From Methyloversatilis discipulorum (GTDB taxonomy: Bacteria; Pseudomonadota; Gammaproteobacteria; Burkholderiales; Rhodocyclaceae), in contig NZ_AZUP01000001.1 in NCBI RefSeq assembly GCF_000527135.1, positions 3,869,535 to 3,933,534 on the forward strand: DNA of 64,000 nucleotides, in the 5' to 3' direction. Of the stretch, positions 28,670-37,590 are shown in pieces; the first letter of the stretch is position 1; the number at the start of each line of letters is the position of its first letter. Under the pieces are notes generated by a model. It worked only from the letters and a program-made list of their open reading frames with translations, had not been told where the DNA came from and ran no database searches. The position numbers were made by a program, and so were the translations under genes.

Positions 28670-31600
28670 ATGACAGAAAGCGAACCTGCAGACAATTCCG
28701 CGCCGCCGCCGCGCCGCCGGCGCCGGCGATTCGGACTGGCCTTCACCGACCTCGCGCTGCTCGCCTTGCCCGTGCTCCTTGTGCACTGGGCGCTGGCGAC
28801 GCAGAGCGGCTTGCGCTCAGTGGCCGCGGCTGCGCAGTGGGCGCTGCCGGCGCTGCAGATCGAAGTCGCCGGCGGCAGCCTGGTCGACGCGCCGCGCCTG
28901 GCGCGGCTGGTGCATGACGACGGCAGCTTGCGCATCGACGCGCGCGCAGTGGCGCTGGACTGGACCGCGTCGGCCCTGCTGCGCGGCCGGCTCGACATCG
29001 CCCGGCTGTCGGTCGACGAATTGCGCATCGCCACCTCGCCCAGCGACGAGGCGCCAGTGGTGCCAGCCAGCCTCGAACTGCCGCTGTCGCTCGCCGCGCA
29101 GGTCGAGATCAAGCGGCTGGTGCTCGCCGACTACGCGACGCCTGCGGTCGACAAGGTGGTGCTCGAAGCGCTGCAGGCGCAACTCGAATCCGACGGCCGC
29201 GCGCACGTTGTCGACGCACTGTCGCTGGGCACGCCCTGGGGGGCGCTCGACGGCCGGTTGCAGCTCGACGGCGCCGCGCCCTTCGCGCTGAATGGCGAGC
29301 TGAATTTCAAGGCGGCCGACTACGCGGCGCAGGCGACGCTGGGCGGTGCGCTGGCCGAGGCGGCCGACATTGATCTGCGCGCCAGTGGTTACGGCGTGTC
29401 GGGCAGCGCCCGCGCCGGCGTGCGGCCGTTCGCCGTGCAGCCGCTGGCGACGCTGAAACTGGCGCTCGACGAATTCGATCCGCACAGCCTGCACCCGTCT
29501 GCGCCGTCCGGCCGATGGACGCTGCACGCCGACCTGTCACCGCGCGATGGCGACGCGCTGGCGCTGACTGGCACCGTCAGCGCGGCCAACGCCGCACCGG
29601 GCCGCATCGATCAGGGGCGAGCACCGGTTACCGCGCTGACGGCGCGCATCGAGGCGGACGTCGCCGCCGTCGATCTGCGCGATCTGCGCATCGCGCTGGC
29701 CGGCGGCGGCGAGGTCAGCGGCGAGGCCGGCTGGCGCAGCAGCGGCGACCTGCCGATCACCGCCGCACTGACGCTGCGCGACATCGACAGCGCGCAACTG
29801 CACGCCCAGGGCGTGCGCACGAAACTCGGCGGGCGCATCGACATCCAGGCCTCGGGCGCGCGCCAGCAGTTTGTCGTCGACCTGAACGACCGCGGCCCCA
29901 GTCGTCTCGCGCTGAAGGCGAACGGCCATGTCGCCGACGCGCTGCTCACGCTGGCGCAGGCCGAGCTGTCTGCGCGCGGCGCACAGGCCGGCGTGCGCGG
30001 CACGCTCAAGCTCGATGACACGCTGGCCTTCACGGTCGACGGGCGACTGCAGAAGTTCGACCCGTCGGCTTTCGTGAAGGCGCCGGCCGCTTCGCTGTCG
30101 GCCCGCTTCGACGCCGCCGGCCGCCTCGGCCCGCAGCCCGATCTGCGCGCCGCGCTGGACATCGAGCCGAGCACGCTGATCGGCGAGCCGCTGGCCGGCC
30201 GTGCGAAGCTGCGCCTGCAGGGGCAGCGCCTGTCTGAAGTGGATGTCGCGCTCGACTGGTCCGGCAACAGCCTGGCCGCGCAGGGCGGCTTCGGCGGCGC
30301 GCAGGACGCGCTGGACTGGACCCTCGACGCACGCAATCTGGCGGCCCTGCGCACCCTGACCGGGCAGACGCTGGCCGGTCGGGTGTCCGGCAGCGGGCGT
30401 CTCGCCGGCAGCGTGGCGGCGCCGCACGGTCGCCTGCAGTTGCAGGCGCGCGCGCTGGCGCTGGGCGAACTGGGCAGCGTCGCGCGCGCCGACATCGACG
30501 CCGAACTCGCACCGGGCGCCGATGGCCGCCTGCGCCTCGCGCTCGACGCCGCCGACCTGCGCAGCCCGCAGGCACCGGTGCCGGTCGAGCAGTTGCGCGT
30601 CGACATCGCCGGCACGCGCGGCGCACACACGCTGGATGCCGATGTCGTCGCTGGCGCGCTGCCGGCCGAGCGGGGTGACGCGCCGGCCAAGCCGTCGCTG
30701 AAGCTGGCCGCGCACGGCGCGCTGGGCGATGGTCCGTCATGGTCGGGCAGCATCGATCGGCTGGCGCTCGTCATCTCGTCCGAACTGAGTGCCACGCTGA
30801 GCGCACCGGCACGGCTCAGCGCGTCGCCGCAACAGGCCACGCTCGACGACGCGCGCTTCACGCTGACCGGCGGTGGCGAACTGGTGCTGGCGCACACCGG
30901 CTGGACCCCGGAACGGCTCGACGCGCGGGGCCGCGCCCGCGGCGTGCCGCTGCGCCTGGTGTGGCGCGACCGCGCGGCCGGCATTGCCGTGCGCGCGCCG
31001 CTGAAGCTCGGTGCCGACTGGTCGATCGCCGCGCTGCTGGCCGGCGACGAACGCGTCGACGGCACGCTGTCGCTGTTCCGCGAGGCGGGCAATGTCGTGG
31101 TGTCGGGCGAAACGCGCAACGAACTGGCGTTGTCGGCGGCGCGCGCCGACGTGACCTTCGCTGGCCGCGAAGCACTGGCGAAGGCGTTGCTGGCCGGGCC
31201 GGACATCGGCGAAGCGCGCGCCGAGGTGGCGCTGCCGCTGCGCCGCGACGGCGGCCTGTGGCAGCCCGACCTCGACGCGCCGACCCTCGGCAGCGCGACG
31301 CTCGACGTGCCCTCGCTCGCCTGGATAGGCCGCACGTTGCGCCTCGACATGAGCACCGCCGGGCGATTGCGCGGCGACGTGAAGCTGGCGGGCACGCTGC
31401 GCGCGCCGGAACTTTCCGGCCGCATCGACGGCGACGCGCTGGCCTTCGCGCTGGTCGATGCCGGCGTGAAACTCGAGCGCGGCGAACTGCGCGCGCAGTT
31501 CGACGGCGATCACCTGACGCTGCAGTCGCTCAGCTTCGAAAGCGACAACCGCCGCCCGCCGCCGGACGCGCGGCTCGGCGCCGCCGGCCTGACGCGCGAG

Positions 31601-32629
31601 CCGGGCCGGCTGTCGGCGCGCGGCACGGTCGACATCGCCACCACGCGCGCCGACATCGAGGTCGCCATCCGCCGCTTCGTGCCGCTGCAGGGCGGCGAGC
31701 AGTGGCTCATGCTGTCGGGCGACGGCACGGTGCGCGGCTCGGCGAAGGAGGGCATGAAGCTGCAGCTCGCGCTGAAAGCCGACGCCGGCCTGTTCACCGT
31801 GCCGGAGCAGTCGGCGCCCGCGCTCGGCGACGATGTGGTCATCAAGGGCCGTACGCCGGAAGAAGCCGCCGGCCCGCCGCTCGGTCTGGCCATCGACGTT
31901 GACCTCGGCGATCGCGTCTATTTCAAGGGTCGCGGGCTCGATACGCGACTTACCGGCCAGCTCGCGCTGCGCGACGAAGGGCGCGGCCTGCGCGCCACCG
32001 GCAACATCCGCACCGTCGACGGCCGCTACCGCGCCTACGGTCAGGACCTGGTGATCGAGCGCGGCGTCATCAGCTTCCAGGGTTCGGTGTCCAACCCTGG
32101 TCTCAACGTGCGCGCCATCCGGCCCAACCTGCCGGTGCAGGCCGGCGTCGAAGTCAGCGGCACGGTACTGAAGCCGCGCGTGCGGCTGGTGTCCGACTCG
32201 GCCATGCCGGACAGCGAAAAGCTGTCATGGATCGTGCTCGGCCGCGGTCAGGACCGCGCCGGCGGCTCCGACCTCTCGCTGCTCGCCACCGCCGCCAGCG
32301 CGCTGCTCGGCGGCGAAGGCGAAGGCATCACCGGCTCGCTCGCGCAGGCCCTCGGCCTCGACCAGATCGCGCTGACCCAGAGCAGCACGACCACCGGCCC
32401 GCGCAGCCAGGTCGTCACCTCGTCGAACAACACGACCACCGTCGGCGGCCAGGTCGTCAGCGTCGGCAAGCGCTTGTCATCGAACGCGCTGCTCACCTAC
32501 GAGCAAGGTGTGGCCGGCGCCACCAGCGTCGTCAAGCTCACCTGGAACCTCACCCGCCACCTTGCGCTGATCGGCAGCACGGGCACGGAACAGGCGGTGG
32601 ATGTGAGGTACGTTTTTTCGTTCAAGTAG
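28670..32629 (+). CDS. tamB: TamB, inner-membrane-anchored translocation protein (DUF490)
   Basis: The 1319-residue protein has a basic N-terminus, one membrane anchor (LALLALPVLLVHWALA) and a very long repetitive beta-helical body typical of the AsmA/TamB group. The conserved DUF490 C-terminus contains RTVDGRYRAYGQDLVIERG, SDSAMPDSEKLSWIVLGRG and a final aromatic VRYVFSFK. TamB spans the periplasm and partners TamA; members are also linked to phospholipid transport. The length is normal for the family. Confidence 0.93.
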   Translation: MTESEPADNSAPPPRRRRRRFGLAFTDLALLALPVLLVHWALATQSGLRSVAAAAQWALPALQIEVAGGSLVDAPRLARLVHDDGSLRIDARAVALDWTASALLRGRLDIARLSVDELRIATSPSDEAPVVPASLELPLSLAAQVEIKRLVLADYATPAVDKVVLEALQAQLESDGRAHVVDALSLGTPWGALDGRLQLDGAAPFALNGELNFKAADYAAQATLGGALAEAADIDLRASGYGVSGSARAGVRPFAVQPLATLKLALDEFDPHSLHPSAPSGRWTLHADLSPRDGDALALTGTVSAANAAPGRIDQGRAPVTALTARIEADVAAVDLRDLRIALAGGGEVSGEAGWRSSGDLPITAALTLRDIDSAQLHAQGVRTKLGGRIDIQASGARQQFVVDLNDRGPSRLALKANGHVADALLTLAQAELSARGAQAGVRGTLKLDDTLAFTVDGRLQKFDPSAFVKAPAASLSARFDAAGRLGPQPDLRAALDIEPSTLIGEPLAGRAKLRLQGQRLSEVDVALDWSGNSLAAQGGFGGAQDALDWTLDARNLAALRTLTGQTLAGRVSGSGRLAGSVAAPHGRLQLQARALALGELGSVARADIDAELAPGADGRLRLALDAADLRSPQAPVPVEQLRVDIAGTRGAHTLDADVVAGALPAERGDAPAKPSLKLAAHGALGDGPSWSGSIDRLALVISSELSATLSAPARLSASPQQATLDDARFTLTGGGELVLAHTGWTPERLDARGRARGVPLRLVWRDRAAGIAVRAPLKLGADWSIAALLAGDERVDGTLSLFREAGNVVVSGETRNELALSAARADVTFAGREALAKALLAGPDIGEARAEVALPLRRDGGLWQPDLDAPTLGSATLDVPSLAWIGRTLRLDMSTAGRLRGDVKLAGTLRAPELSGRIDGDALAFALVDAGVKLERGELRAQFDGDHLTLQSLSFESDNRRPPPDARLGAAGLTREPGRLSARGTVDIATTRADIEVAIRRFVPLQGGEQWLMLSGDGTVRGSAKEGMKLQLALKADAGLFTVPEQSAPALGDDVVIKGRTPEEAAGPPLGLAIDVDLGDRVYFKGRGLDTRLTGQLALRDEGRGLRATGNIRTVDGRYRAYGQDLVIERGVISFQGSVSNPGLNVRAIRPNLPVQAGVEVSGTVLKPRVRLVSDSAMPDSEKLSWIVLGRGQDRAGGSDLSLLATAASALLGGEGEGITGSLAQALGLDQIALTQSSTTTGPRSQVVTSSNNTTTVGGQVVSVGKRLSSNALLTYEQGVAGATSVVKLTWNLTRHLALIGSTGTEQAVDVRYVFSFK

Positions 32630-32857
32630 GGCGTATCCGCCACGACCGCGCGACTGTCTGTTCCGTGCATAATTGAATGGAATTCCGAAGGCCGCGGACG
32701 CGGGTTGGCGGCGAGTCCGGTTTCAGGGTTTTTTCGTACCGTGAGTAAACGGGGAGGCAGACGGAGGGTTTTGAAATGAAAAGAAAATCCGGTGTCCGGT
32801 TTATTTGCTTATCCCGACAGCGTCCATCTTATCGGACGAAAGTGTCGTCCACCTCAC

Positions 32858-32864
32858 GTTAGGC
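32858..32864 (+). other. Integron core site (GTTAGGC) at the left end of the cassette array
   Basis: GTTAGGC matches the GTTRRRY recombination core. It opens the first cassette 43 bases before its reading frame. The upstream sequence has a short hairpin GGACG/CGTCC (about 32834-32850) but I cannot see a complete attC or attI fold, so this may be a decayed attachment site or the point where the array joined the chromosome. The 32630-32857 stretch carries no gene. Confidence 0.6.
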
Positions 32865-32906
32865 CTCATCATCGATAAAGTCGCGCCGTAGACGTAAGGA
32901 GCCCAA

Positions 32907-33302
32907 ATGGATAGATCAGCACAATTGCTTGCCGCAGTACGGGGAGAGGCTCAACCGCCAAGCGAACCTCCAGCTAATCCGAAATCAAGGGAGGTGCACA
33001 TTGCCCCACCAGACTTGATTCCAATGCTCAAACGGTACTTCGATGGCGAGAAAACTGCACAGGAGATGCAGGAGTGGGCTTCATGGATCCTTTTTCAAGA
33101 AGAGCTATGCATCCTTGGGTGGCAAAACGACGATCTCGCTGATTACTACGAGCCAATGTGGAACATCCTTCAAGCCATTTCGTCACCGGTCACTGATGGG
33201 CCCCTCTCTCGCACCAAAGCACATGCGTACATATCAATGCTTAACGCGATGGGGCCAGGGCCAAAGAGCCCTGAATCACCTTTATTGCATACTCAGCCAT
33301 GA
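32907..33302 (+). CDS. Integron cassette protein 1, unknown function
   Basis: This 131-residue soluble protein matches no family I know. It has a Pro-rich N-terminus (about residues 15-35) and an acidic, aromatic-rich core (QEWASWILFQEELCILGWQ). Base composition is visibly more AT-rich than the flanking tamB and DUF817 genes. It occupies the first cassette, between the GTTAGGC core at 32858 and the attC at 33383, which supports it as a real gene acquired by integron capture. Confidence 0.65.
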   Translation: MDRSAQLLAAVRGEAQPPSEPPANPKSREVHIAPPDLIPMLKRYFDGEKTAQEMQEWASWILFQEELCILGWQNDDLADYYEPMWNILQAISSPVTDGPLSRTKAHAYISMLNAMGPGPKSPESPLLHTQP

Positions 33303-33382
33303 ATAACGCTTGTTCAACGTTCGTGGACACTCGAACCGAACACAGTCGGAGTGAACTTGCCAAACGATGCCTACGCGCCCCA

Positions 33383-33499
33383 GCCTAACTGTCGGTTCAA
33401 CGCGGACGCCAACACTGGCCATCGCTTCGCGATTTTGATGGCCAGTGTTGGTGCCCTACGCGCTTCGCGCTCCGGCGCCGGTTAACCTGGGCGTTCGGC
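33383..33499 (+). repeat. Integron attC recombination site 1
   Basis: R'' is GCCTAAC (33383-33389) and R' is GTTCGGC (33493-33499). The L'' box GTTCAACG and L' box CGGTTAAC lie 5-6 bases inside them. The centre folds into a perfect 15-base stem (CCAACACTGGCCATC with its complement). The spacing and the imperfect outer palindrome are those of a classical attC of about 117 bases. Confidence 0.88.
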
Positions 33500-33507
33500 A
33501 TCAAAAC

Positions 33508-33846
33508 ATGATCTGCTCTCATTGCGGCGTAGAGAATCTTGAGTCAGCGCTGCGGTGTATTCGCTGCGGTGCTGACGTTGTTGAGAAGGAGCGTTTAGCA
33601 ACCGAAGACGCACTGCTAGTCTCAGTGCAGGACACTGACCCTCAGAACCGCCTTACCTTGGGCTTCGTTCTCGTCTTTGCATCTACATGGTTAATGGGAG
33701 CTCTTTGCTTATTTCTCTATGCTGGCTTGCTGCCCTGGCTGCCCTGGCATTGGCCCTTCTTTGTGGTCCTAGTACCTTTGTGTTGGTTCATCGCCCGCAA
33801 GGAGCTCAGGTCGTCTCTCACTTCTGAAGGTAAAGGTCCGAAGTGA
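33508..33846 (+). CDS. Integron cassette protein 2: zinc-ribbon membrane protein
   Basis: ATG at 33508 lies 9 bases after the attC core, the normal cassette position, and gives 112 residues; the longer frame from 33445 starts inside the attC. The N-terminus is a zinc ribbon with two CxxC pairs (CSHC and CIRC, 11 residues apart). Two membrane helices follow (LGFVLVFASTWLMGALCLFL and LPWHWPFFVVLVPLCWFI) and a short basic tail. Function is unknown. Composition is AT-rich relative to the chromosome. Confidence 0.75.
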   Translation: MICSHCGVENLESALRCIRCGADVVEKERLATEDALLVSVQDTDPQNRLTLGFVLVFASTWLMGALCLFLYAGLLPWLPWHWPFFVVLVPLCWFIARKELRSSLTSEGKGPK

Positions 33847-33883
33847 GGCGCCCGCCCAGCCCCTTCTCGCGTATTCCGGCGAC

Positions 33884-33955
33884 GCCCAACCCTTCAATCG
33901 AGCGGATCTCCGAACGGCTCCGCCGTTCTCCGGCCGTTCATTTCAAACGTTAGGC
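33884..33955 (+). repeat. Integron attC recombination site 2
   Basis: R'' is GCCCAAC (33884-33890) and R' is GTTAGGC (33949-33955). L'' (TTCAATCGAGCGG) and L' (CGGCCGTTCATTTCAA) are imperfectly complementary, and the centre has a perfect 7-base stem GAACGGC/GCCGTTC. At 72 bases it is a short attC. Confidence 0.85.
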
Positions 33956-33960
33956 ATCTC

Positions 33961-34329
33961 ATGCCACTCGACAACGACGCCCTTCTCGCCGCTTGCCTCG
34001 AAGTAGCGCGCTTAATCCGCTGGCGGGACAATCCGGTTGATGAGGTTCTCGCGAAAGCTGCGGTGGAGATCTATTTCAACGCTGCAATCCAACATGAAGA
34101 TTTTCTTGTCGGTCAGGGGCGCGATCCCAACATCATTGTTCGTGCTGTTCGATATATTGCGCACAAGCATGCAATTCCGCCTTTGGAAGGCAACGTTGAA
34201 GCCTTTGAGTCAATGTTGGATGTATTGATCGAGCTCGCTTGTCCCAACCAAGGCGTCGAGGAAGATCAAGAGGCGTTCTTTAAAGACATCGAAGAAGGCA
34301 TTCGAGACGCACGGAGCGATTATGCTTAA
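33961..34329 (+). CDS. Integron cassette protein 3, unknown function
   Basis: This 122-residue acidic, mostly helical protein starts 5 bases after the attC-2 core. I do not recognise it. Segments such as YFNAAIQHEDFLVGQGRD and a Glu/Asp-rich C-terminus (QGVEEDQEAFFKDIEEGI) suggest a small soluble protein that may bind a partner. Its stop overlaps the R'' box of the following attC remnant. Codon use is more AT-rich than that of host genes. Confidence 0.7.
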   Translation: MPLDNDALLAACLEVARLIRWRDNPVDEVLAKAAVEIYFNAAIQHEDFLVGQGRDPNIIVRAVRYIAHKHAIPPLEGNVEAFESMLDVLIELACPNQGVEEDQEAFFKDIEEGIRDARSDYA

Positions 34330-34390
34330 CCTCTTGGTCAACGTGGACCGCCTGCAAGCTGCGCTTGCAGGTCCCCTCTGAACCGCCCCG
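34324..34390 (+). repeat. Degenerate attC at the right end of the array
   Basis: An R''-like box GCTTAAC (34324-34330) and an L''-like GTCAACG are followed by a perfect 9-base stem CCTGCAAGC/GCTTGCAGG (34351-34371). No GTTRRRY core closes the site, so it looks truncated. A second R''-like ATTTAAC lies at 34413-34419. The chromosome resumes with the GC-rich DUF817 gene. Confidence 0.55.
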
Positions 34391-34439
34391 GATTTTGCGG
34401 AGACTGAATGCCATTTAACCTCTCAGTCGACACGCACTG

Positions 34440-35267
34440 ATGCCTGAAGCCTCATTCTCACCCCCAACGGATGCGCGAGCGCGGATCACCGGGATATCCG
34501 TCGAGTTCCTGCAGTTCACATGGAAAGAGGCGCAGGCATGCCTGTTCGCCGGGCTGTTCTTTGTCACGGTTTTTTGCGTTCCGCGGACCGGCGTGCTGGG
34601 GCTGCCGCGTTACGACGTGCTGCTGCTGATCGCGCTGGTGATTCAGGGGTGGATGCTGTGGAGCGGTCGCGAGACGGTCGATGAACTGAAGGCCATCTGT
34701 CTGTTCCATCTGCTTGGCTTCGCACTCGAGGTGTTCAAGACATCCAGCGGCATCCGTTCGTGGTCCTACCCGGACTTCGCGTACACGAAGTTTCTGGGCG
34801 TTCCGCTGTTTTCCGGCTTCATGTACGCGGCGGTGGGCAGCTACATCATCCAGGCGTGGCGGCTGCTGCAGCTGCGGGTCGAGCATCACCCGCCATACTG
34901 GATGGCCGGGCTGGTGGCGACGACGCTGTACCTGAACTTCTTCACTCACCACTTCATCGGCGATTACCGGTGGTACCTGGCGGCTGCCGCGCTGGGACTG
35001 TACGCACGGGCGCAGGTGGTTTTCCGGCCGCACCGCGTCGATCGACGCATGCCGCTGTCACTGGCGCTGGTGCTGATCGGGTTCTTCATCTGGCTCGCCG
35101 AGAACATCGGCACCTTCTTCGGCCTGTGGGCATATCCGCATCAGCTCGGCGCGTGGGCGGCCGTTCATGTGACCAAGTGGAGTGCCTGGTCACTGCTGGT
35201 GCTCATGAGCTTCACCATCGTGACGAACCTGAAGCACATCAAGGCCACCGTGCACGTGCCGGCGTGA
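34440..35267 (+). CDS. DUF817 family integral membrane protein
   Basis: This 275-residue protein has about eight hydrophobic helices and the DUF817 blocks ALEVFKTSSGIRSWSYPDFAYTKFLGVPLFSGFMYAAVG and NFFTHHFIGDYRWYL in order. The family is conserved but uncharacterised. GC content returns to the host level here, so it is probably chromosomal rather than a cassette, although its start follows the attC remnant closely. Confidence 0.85.
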   Translation: MPEASFSPPTDARARITGISVEFLQFTWKEAQACLFAGLFFVTVFCVPRTGVLGLPRYDVLLLIALVIQGWMLWSGRETVDELKAICLFHLLGFALEVFKTSSGIRSWSYPDFAYTKFLGVPLFSGFMYAAVGSYIIQAWRLLQLRVEHHPPYWMAGLVATTLYLNFFTHHFIGDYRWYLAAAALGLYARAQVVFRPHRVDRRMPLSLALVLIGFFIWLAENIGTFFGLWAYPHQLGAWAAVHVTKWSAWSLLVLMSFTIVTNLKHIKATVHVPA

Positions 35268-35401
35268 CCGCGCTGGTGTGGCGCTGCACTCACCAACCGA
35301 AGGGAGTCGTGGTTCTCAGAACCCCCGACCATTGCGGATGGGTCTGCTGCATCGCGCGTCGGTGATCACCACTTTCGATAGTCTTTGACACGGAGTTCCA
35401 A

Positions 35402-35788
35402 ATGTCCGCCCCCGCACGAACCGGTGTGCTCATTTACTCGAAGAACCTGCTGTCGGTTTCCACCTTCTACGAACAGGTCCTTGATGCCAGGGTGCTGCAC
35501 GCGGACGACGAGCACCGCGTCCTGCAGTCGTCCGACGCACAGCTCATCATCCACGCGATACCCGAGCAGTACAGCCGTTCCATCGTCATTCAGGTGCCGC
35601 CAGTGGCGCGCGAGGAGCAGGCCATCAAGCCTTTCTTCACCGTTCCGAGCCTGGCGACGGCGGAGCGCATTGCGGAGCAACGTGGCGGTCGCGTCTGGGG
35701 GCCGGTGTGGCCGGGCCCCGGCATGCAGGTTCGCAATGTCTGCGACCCTGAGGGCAATATCGTGCATCTGCGTGAGAGCGTAGCCTAG
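35402..35788 (+). CDS. VOC-fold (glyoxalase/bleomycin-resistance-like) protein
   Basis: The 128-residue protein is a single vicinal-oxygen-chelate module pair: GVLIYSKNLLSVSTFYEQVL at the start and VRNVCDPEGNIVHLRE at the end, which is the usual metal-site strand. The substrate cannot be told. Only one clear acidic ligand (the final Glu of HLRE) is visible, so it may be a binding rather than catalytic member. Confidence 0.82.
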   Translation: MSAPARTGVLIYSKNLLSVSTFYEQVLDARVLHADDEHRVLQSSDAQLIIHAIPEQYSRSIVIQVPPVAREEQAIKPFFTVPSLATAERIAEQRGGRVWGPVWPGPGMQVRNVCDPEGNIVHLRESVA

Positions 35789-35945
35789 CGGACAACCGGC
35801 TCGGTACCGCGGCTTCGCCGTTCTGCCCGTCGCGGGTCACCGGTCATTTCGCTACACGAGGTCGTGGAACAGGTCTGTCCGTGGCTGACGCAGCACGGCA
35901 ACCCCACGCCGGAACGTTCATCCGCACTTTCCCCGAGGACCGCTC

Positions 35946-36518
35946 ATGAAGACCCAGTACTACACCGCCACCAGCCTCGACGGCTTCATCGCCACCGAGG
36001 ACGACTCGCTGGACTGGCTGTTTCCACTGGGCGACGTCGGCGACACGAGCTACCCGGCCTTCATTACCGAGATCGGTGCGCTGGCGATGGGGTCGTCCAC
36101 CTATGAATGGATGCTGCGTCACGCGGACACGGTGGCCGCGGAGACCGGCGCAGCCTGGCCCTACAGCCAGCCGACATGGGTGTTTTCGAACAGGACCTTG
36201 CCGACCGTTCCCGGCGCCGACATCCGCTTCGTCCGGGGCGATGTGCGACCCGTGCATGGCGCCATGCGCGCGGCAGCGGGCGACAGGAATATCTGGATCG
36301 TCGGCGGAGGCGATCTGGCCGGGCAGTTCCATGACGCCGGGCTGCTGGACGAGATCATCGTGCAGGTGGGGTCGGTCACGCTGGGCCGGGGCAAGCCGCT
36401 GTTTCCCCGTCAGCTCACCAGCCCGCCGCTGGTGCTCGTGTCGGTCCGGCAGGTGGGCACCGGCTTCGCCGAACTGCGCTATCAGGTGCCTTCAAGCGCA
36501 ATCGTCACCGCGGCATGA
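35946..36518 (+). CDS. Dihydrofolate-reductase-like (RibD C-terminal fold) protein
   Basis: The 190-residue product opens with YYTATSLDGFIATEDDSLDWL, the standard N-terminus of the RibD-C/DHFR-like group, and has the nucleotide-binding stretch NIWIVGGGDLAGQF and a C-terminal ELRYQV strand. Such proteins are NADPH-dependent reductases of unknown substrate. It is followed by an AHSA1-type gene about 80 bases downstream. Confidence 0.88.
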   Translation: MKTQYYTATSLDGFIATEDDSLDWLFPLGDVGDTSYPAFITEIGALAMGSSTYEWMLRHADTVAAETGAAWPYSQPTWVFSNRTLPTVPGADIRFVRGDVRPVHGAMRAAAGDRNIWIVGGGDLAGQFHDAGLLDEIIVQVGSVTLGRGKPLFPRQLTSPPLVLVSVRQVGTGFAELRYQVPSSAIVTAA

Positions 36519-36598
36519 CGGGGCATGGCGCCCTGTCGAAACCTGCGCCTTCCATCCGTCGTGCGAACAGAGGGTCGTCCTCGGCAACGGAGTTAACC

Positions 36599-37045
36599 AT
36601 GCCTGCGAATACTGTCCGGCTTCACCGCGTCATCCCTGCCACCGCCGACCGCATCTATCGCGCCTTCCTCGATCCCGACGCGTGGGCCAAATGGCTGCCG
36701 CCGCACGGCTATACCGCCAAGGTCCATCTGATGGAGCCGCGCGTCGGTGGCCGGTATCGGATGTCCTTCACCAACCTGACGACCGGTCACAGCCACTCCT
36801 TCGGCGGCGAGTACCTGGAGCTGATACCCGGCGAGACGCTGCGCTACACCGCAGTGTTCGACGATCCGAACCTGCCGGGCAGCATGCAGACGACGGTGAC
36901 GCTGAAAACCGTGTCCTGCGGCGTCGATATGAACATCGTGCAGGAGGGCATTCCCGACGTGATTCCGGCCGAAGGCTGCTACCTGGGCTGGCAGCAGTCG
37001 CTGCAGTTGCTGACCCTGCTGGTGGAGCCGGACCTCAGCGAATGA
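36599..37045 (+). CDS. SRPBCC/AHSA1-type ligand-binding protein
   Basis: ATG 36599 with GGAG upstream gives 148 residues; the frame from 36515 overlaps the preceding stop and is less likely. The START-like fold is indicated by HRVIPATADRIYRAFLDPDAWAKWLPP, EPRVGGRYRMSF and the closing helix GCYLGWQQSLQLLTLLVEP. These proteins bind hydrophobic ligands or act as co-chaperones; the specific role is unknown. Confidence 0.88.
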   Translation: MPANTVRLHRVIPATADRIYRAFLDPDAWAKWLPPHGYTAKVHLMEPRVGGRYRMSFTNLTTGHSHSFGGEYLELIPGETLRYTAVFDDPNLPGSMQTTVTLKTVSCGVDMNIVQEGIPDVIPAEGCYLGWQQSLQLLTLLVEPDLSE

Positions 37046-37065
37046 AGACTTCGGGCCGGGCTGTC

Positions 37066-37521
37066 CTAACGCAGCGCGGTGGAACTGGCCCCCGTCGTCG
37101 TCCCCATCACCCGATCCAGCTTGTCTTCCACCTCGCCGATGGCGGCGGCCAGCGAGTTCGATGACTCGGTCGACACCTTCTGCAGTTCCAGCCGGAGGTC
37201 AGCGAATTCCTTCTGCATGGCGGCGTTCAGTTCGGTGAAGCGCGAGGCTTCGGCCTGGTCGGCCAGCAGGCGCTGTTCGCGCAGTTCCTTCGCGTGGCGG
37301 CGGGCTTCGAGCAGGGTGGAGGTGTGCAGGCTCAGCGTGTAGGCGCCGAGCAGTACGAGCAGCAGCGCGGTGCCGCCGAGCAGGATGACGCCTGCGGGCG
37401 CGTTGATCGTTGCCACCAGCAGCGACACTTCGACTGGCGCGGCCAGCACGTGCCAGTTGGCGATGACGAAGGCGGCCAGCAGGCCGAGTACCAGTATGCC
37501 AAGTGCGCCGAGCAGTCTCAT
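37066..37521 (-). CDS. LapA-like (DUF1049) two-helix membrane protein with coiled coil
   Basis: The 151-residue protein has two N-terminal membrane helices (ALGILVLGLLAAFVIANWHV and GVILLGGTALLLVLLGAYTL) separated by a short loop with PVEVSLL, as in LapA-domain proteins. A charged region of about 90 residues follows and is predicted by eye to form a coiled coil (ELREQRLLADQAEASRF). It may act in membrane or lipopolysaccharide homeostasis. Its strand opposes the genes on its left. Confidence 0.75.
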   Translation of the reverse strand: MRLLGALGILVLGLLAAFVIANWHVLAAPVEVSLLVATINAPAGVILLGGTALLLVLLGAYTLSLHTSTLLEARRHAKELREQRLLADQAEASRFTELNAAMQKEFADLRLELQKVSTESSNSLAAAIGEVEDKLDRVMGTTTGASSTALR

Positions 37522-37590
37522 GCGGTGTCTCCTCTTGTTGTGATCACCGCATTGTCGCGCCGCTGCGCGCGCAACGCCATCGGTGGGCGC

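Noticed and set aside
34440-35267. DUF817 gene as a fourth integron cassette
   Set aside because: Its GC content is that of the host, no attC follows it, and cassette genes are rarely this long with host-like codon use.
35402-37045. VOC, DHFR-like and AHSA1 genes as one functional system
   Set aside because: They are adjacent on one strand, but gaps and unrelated families give no support for a shared pathway.
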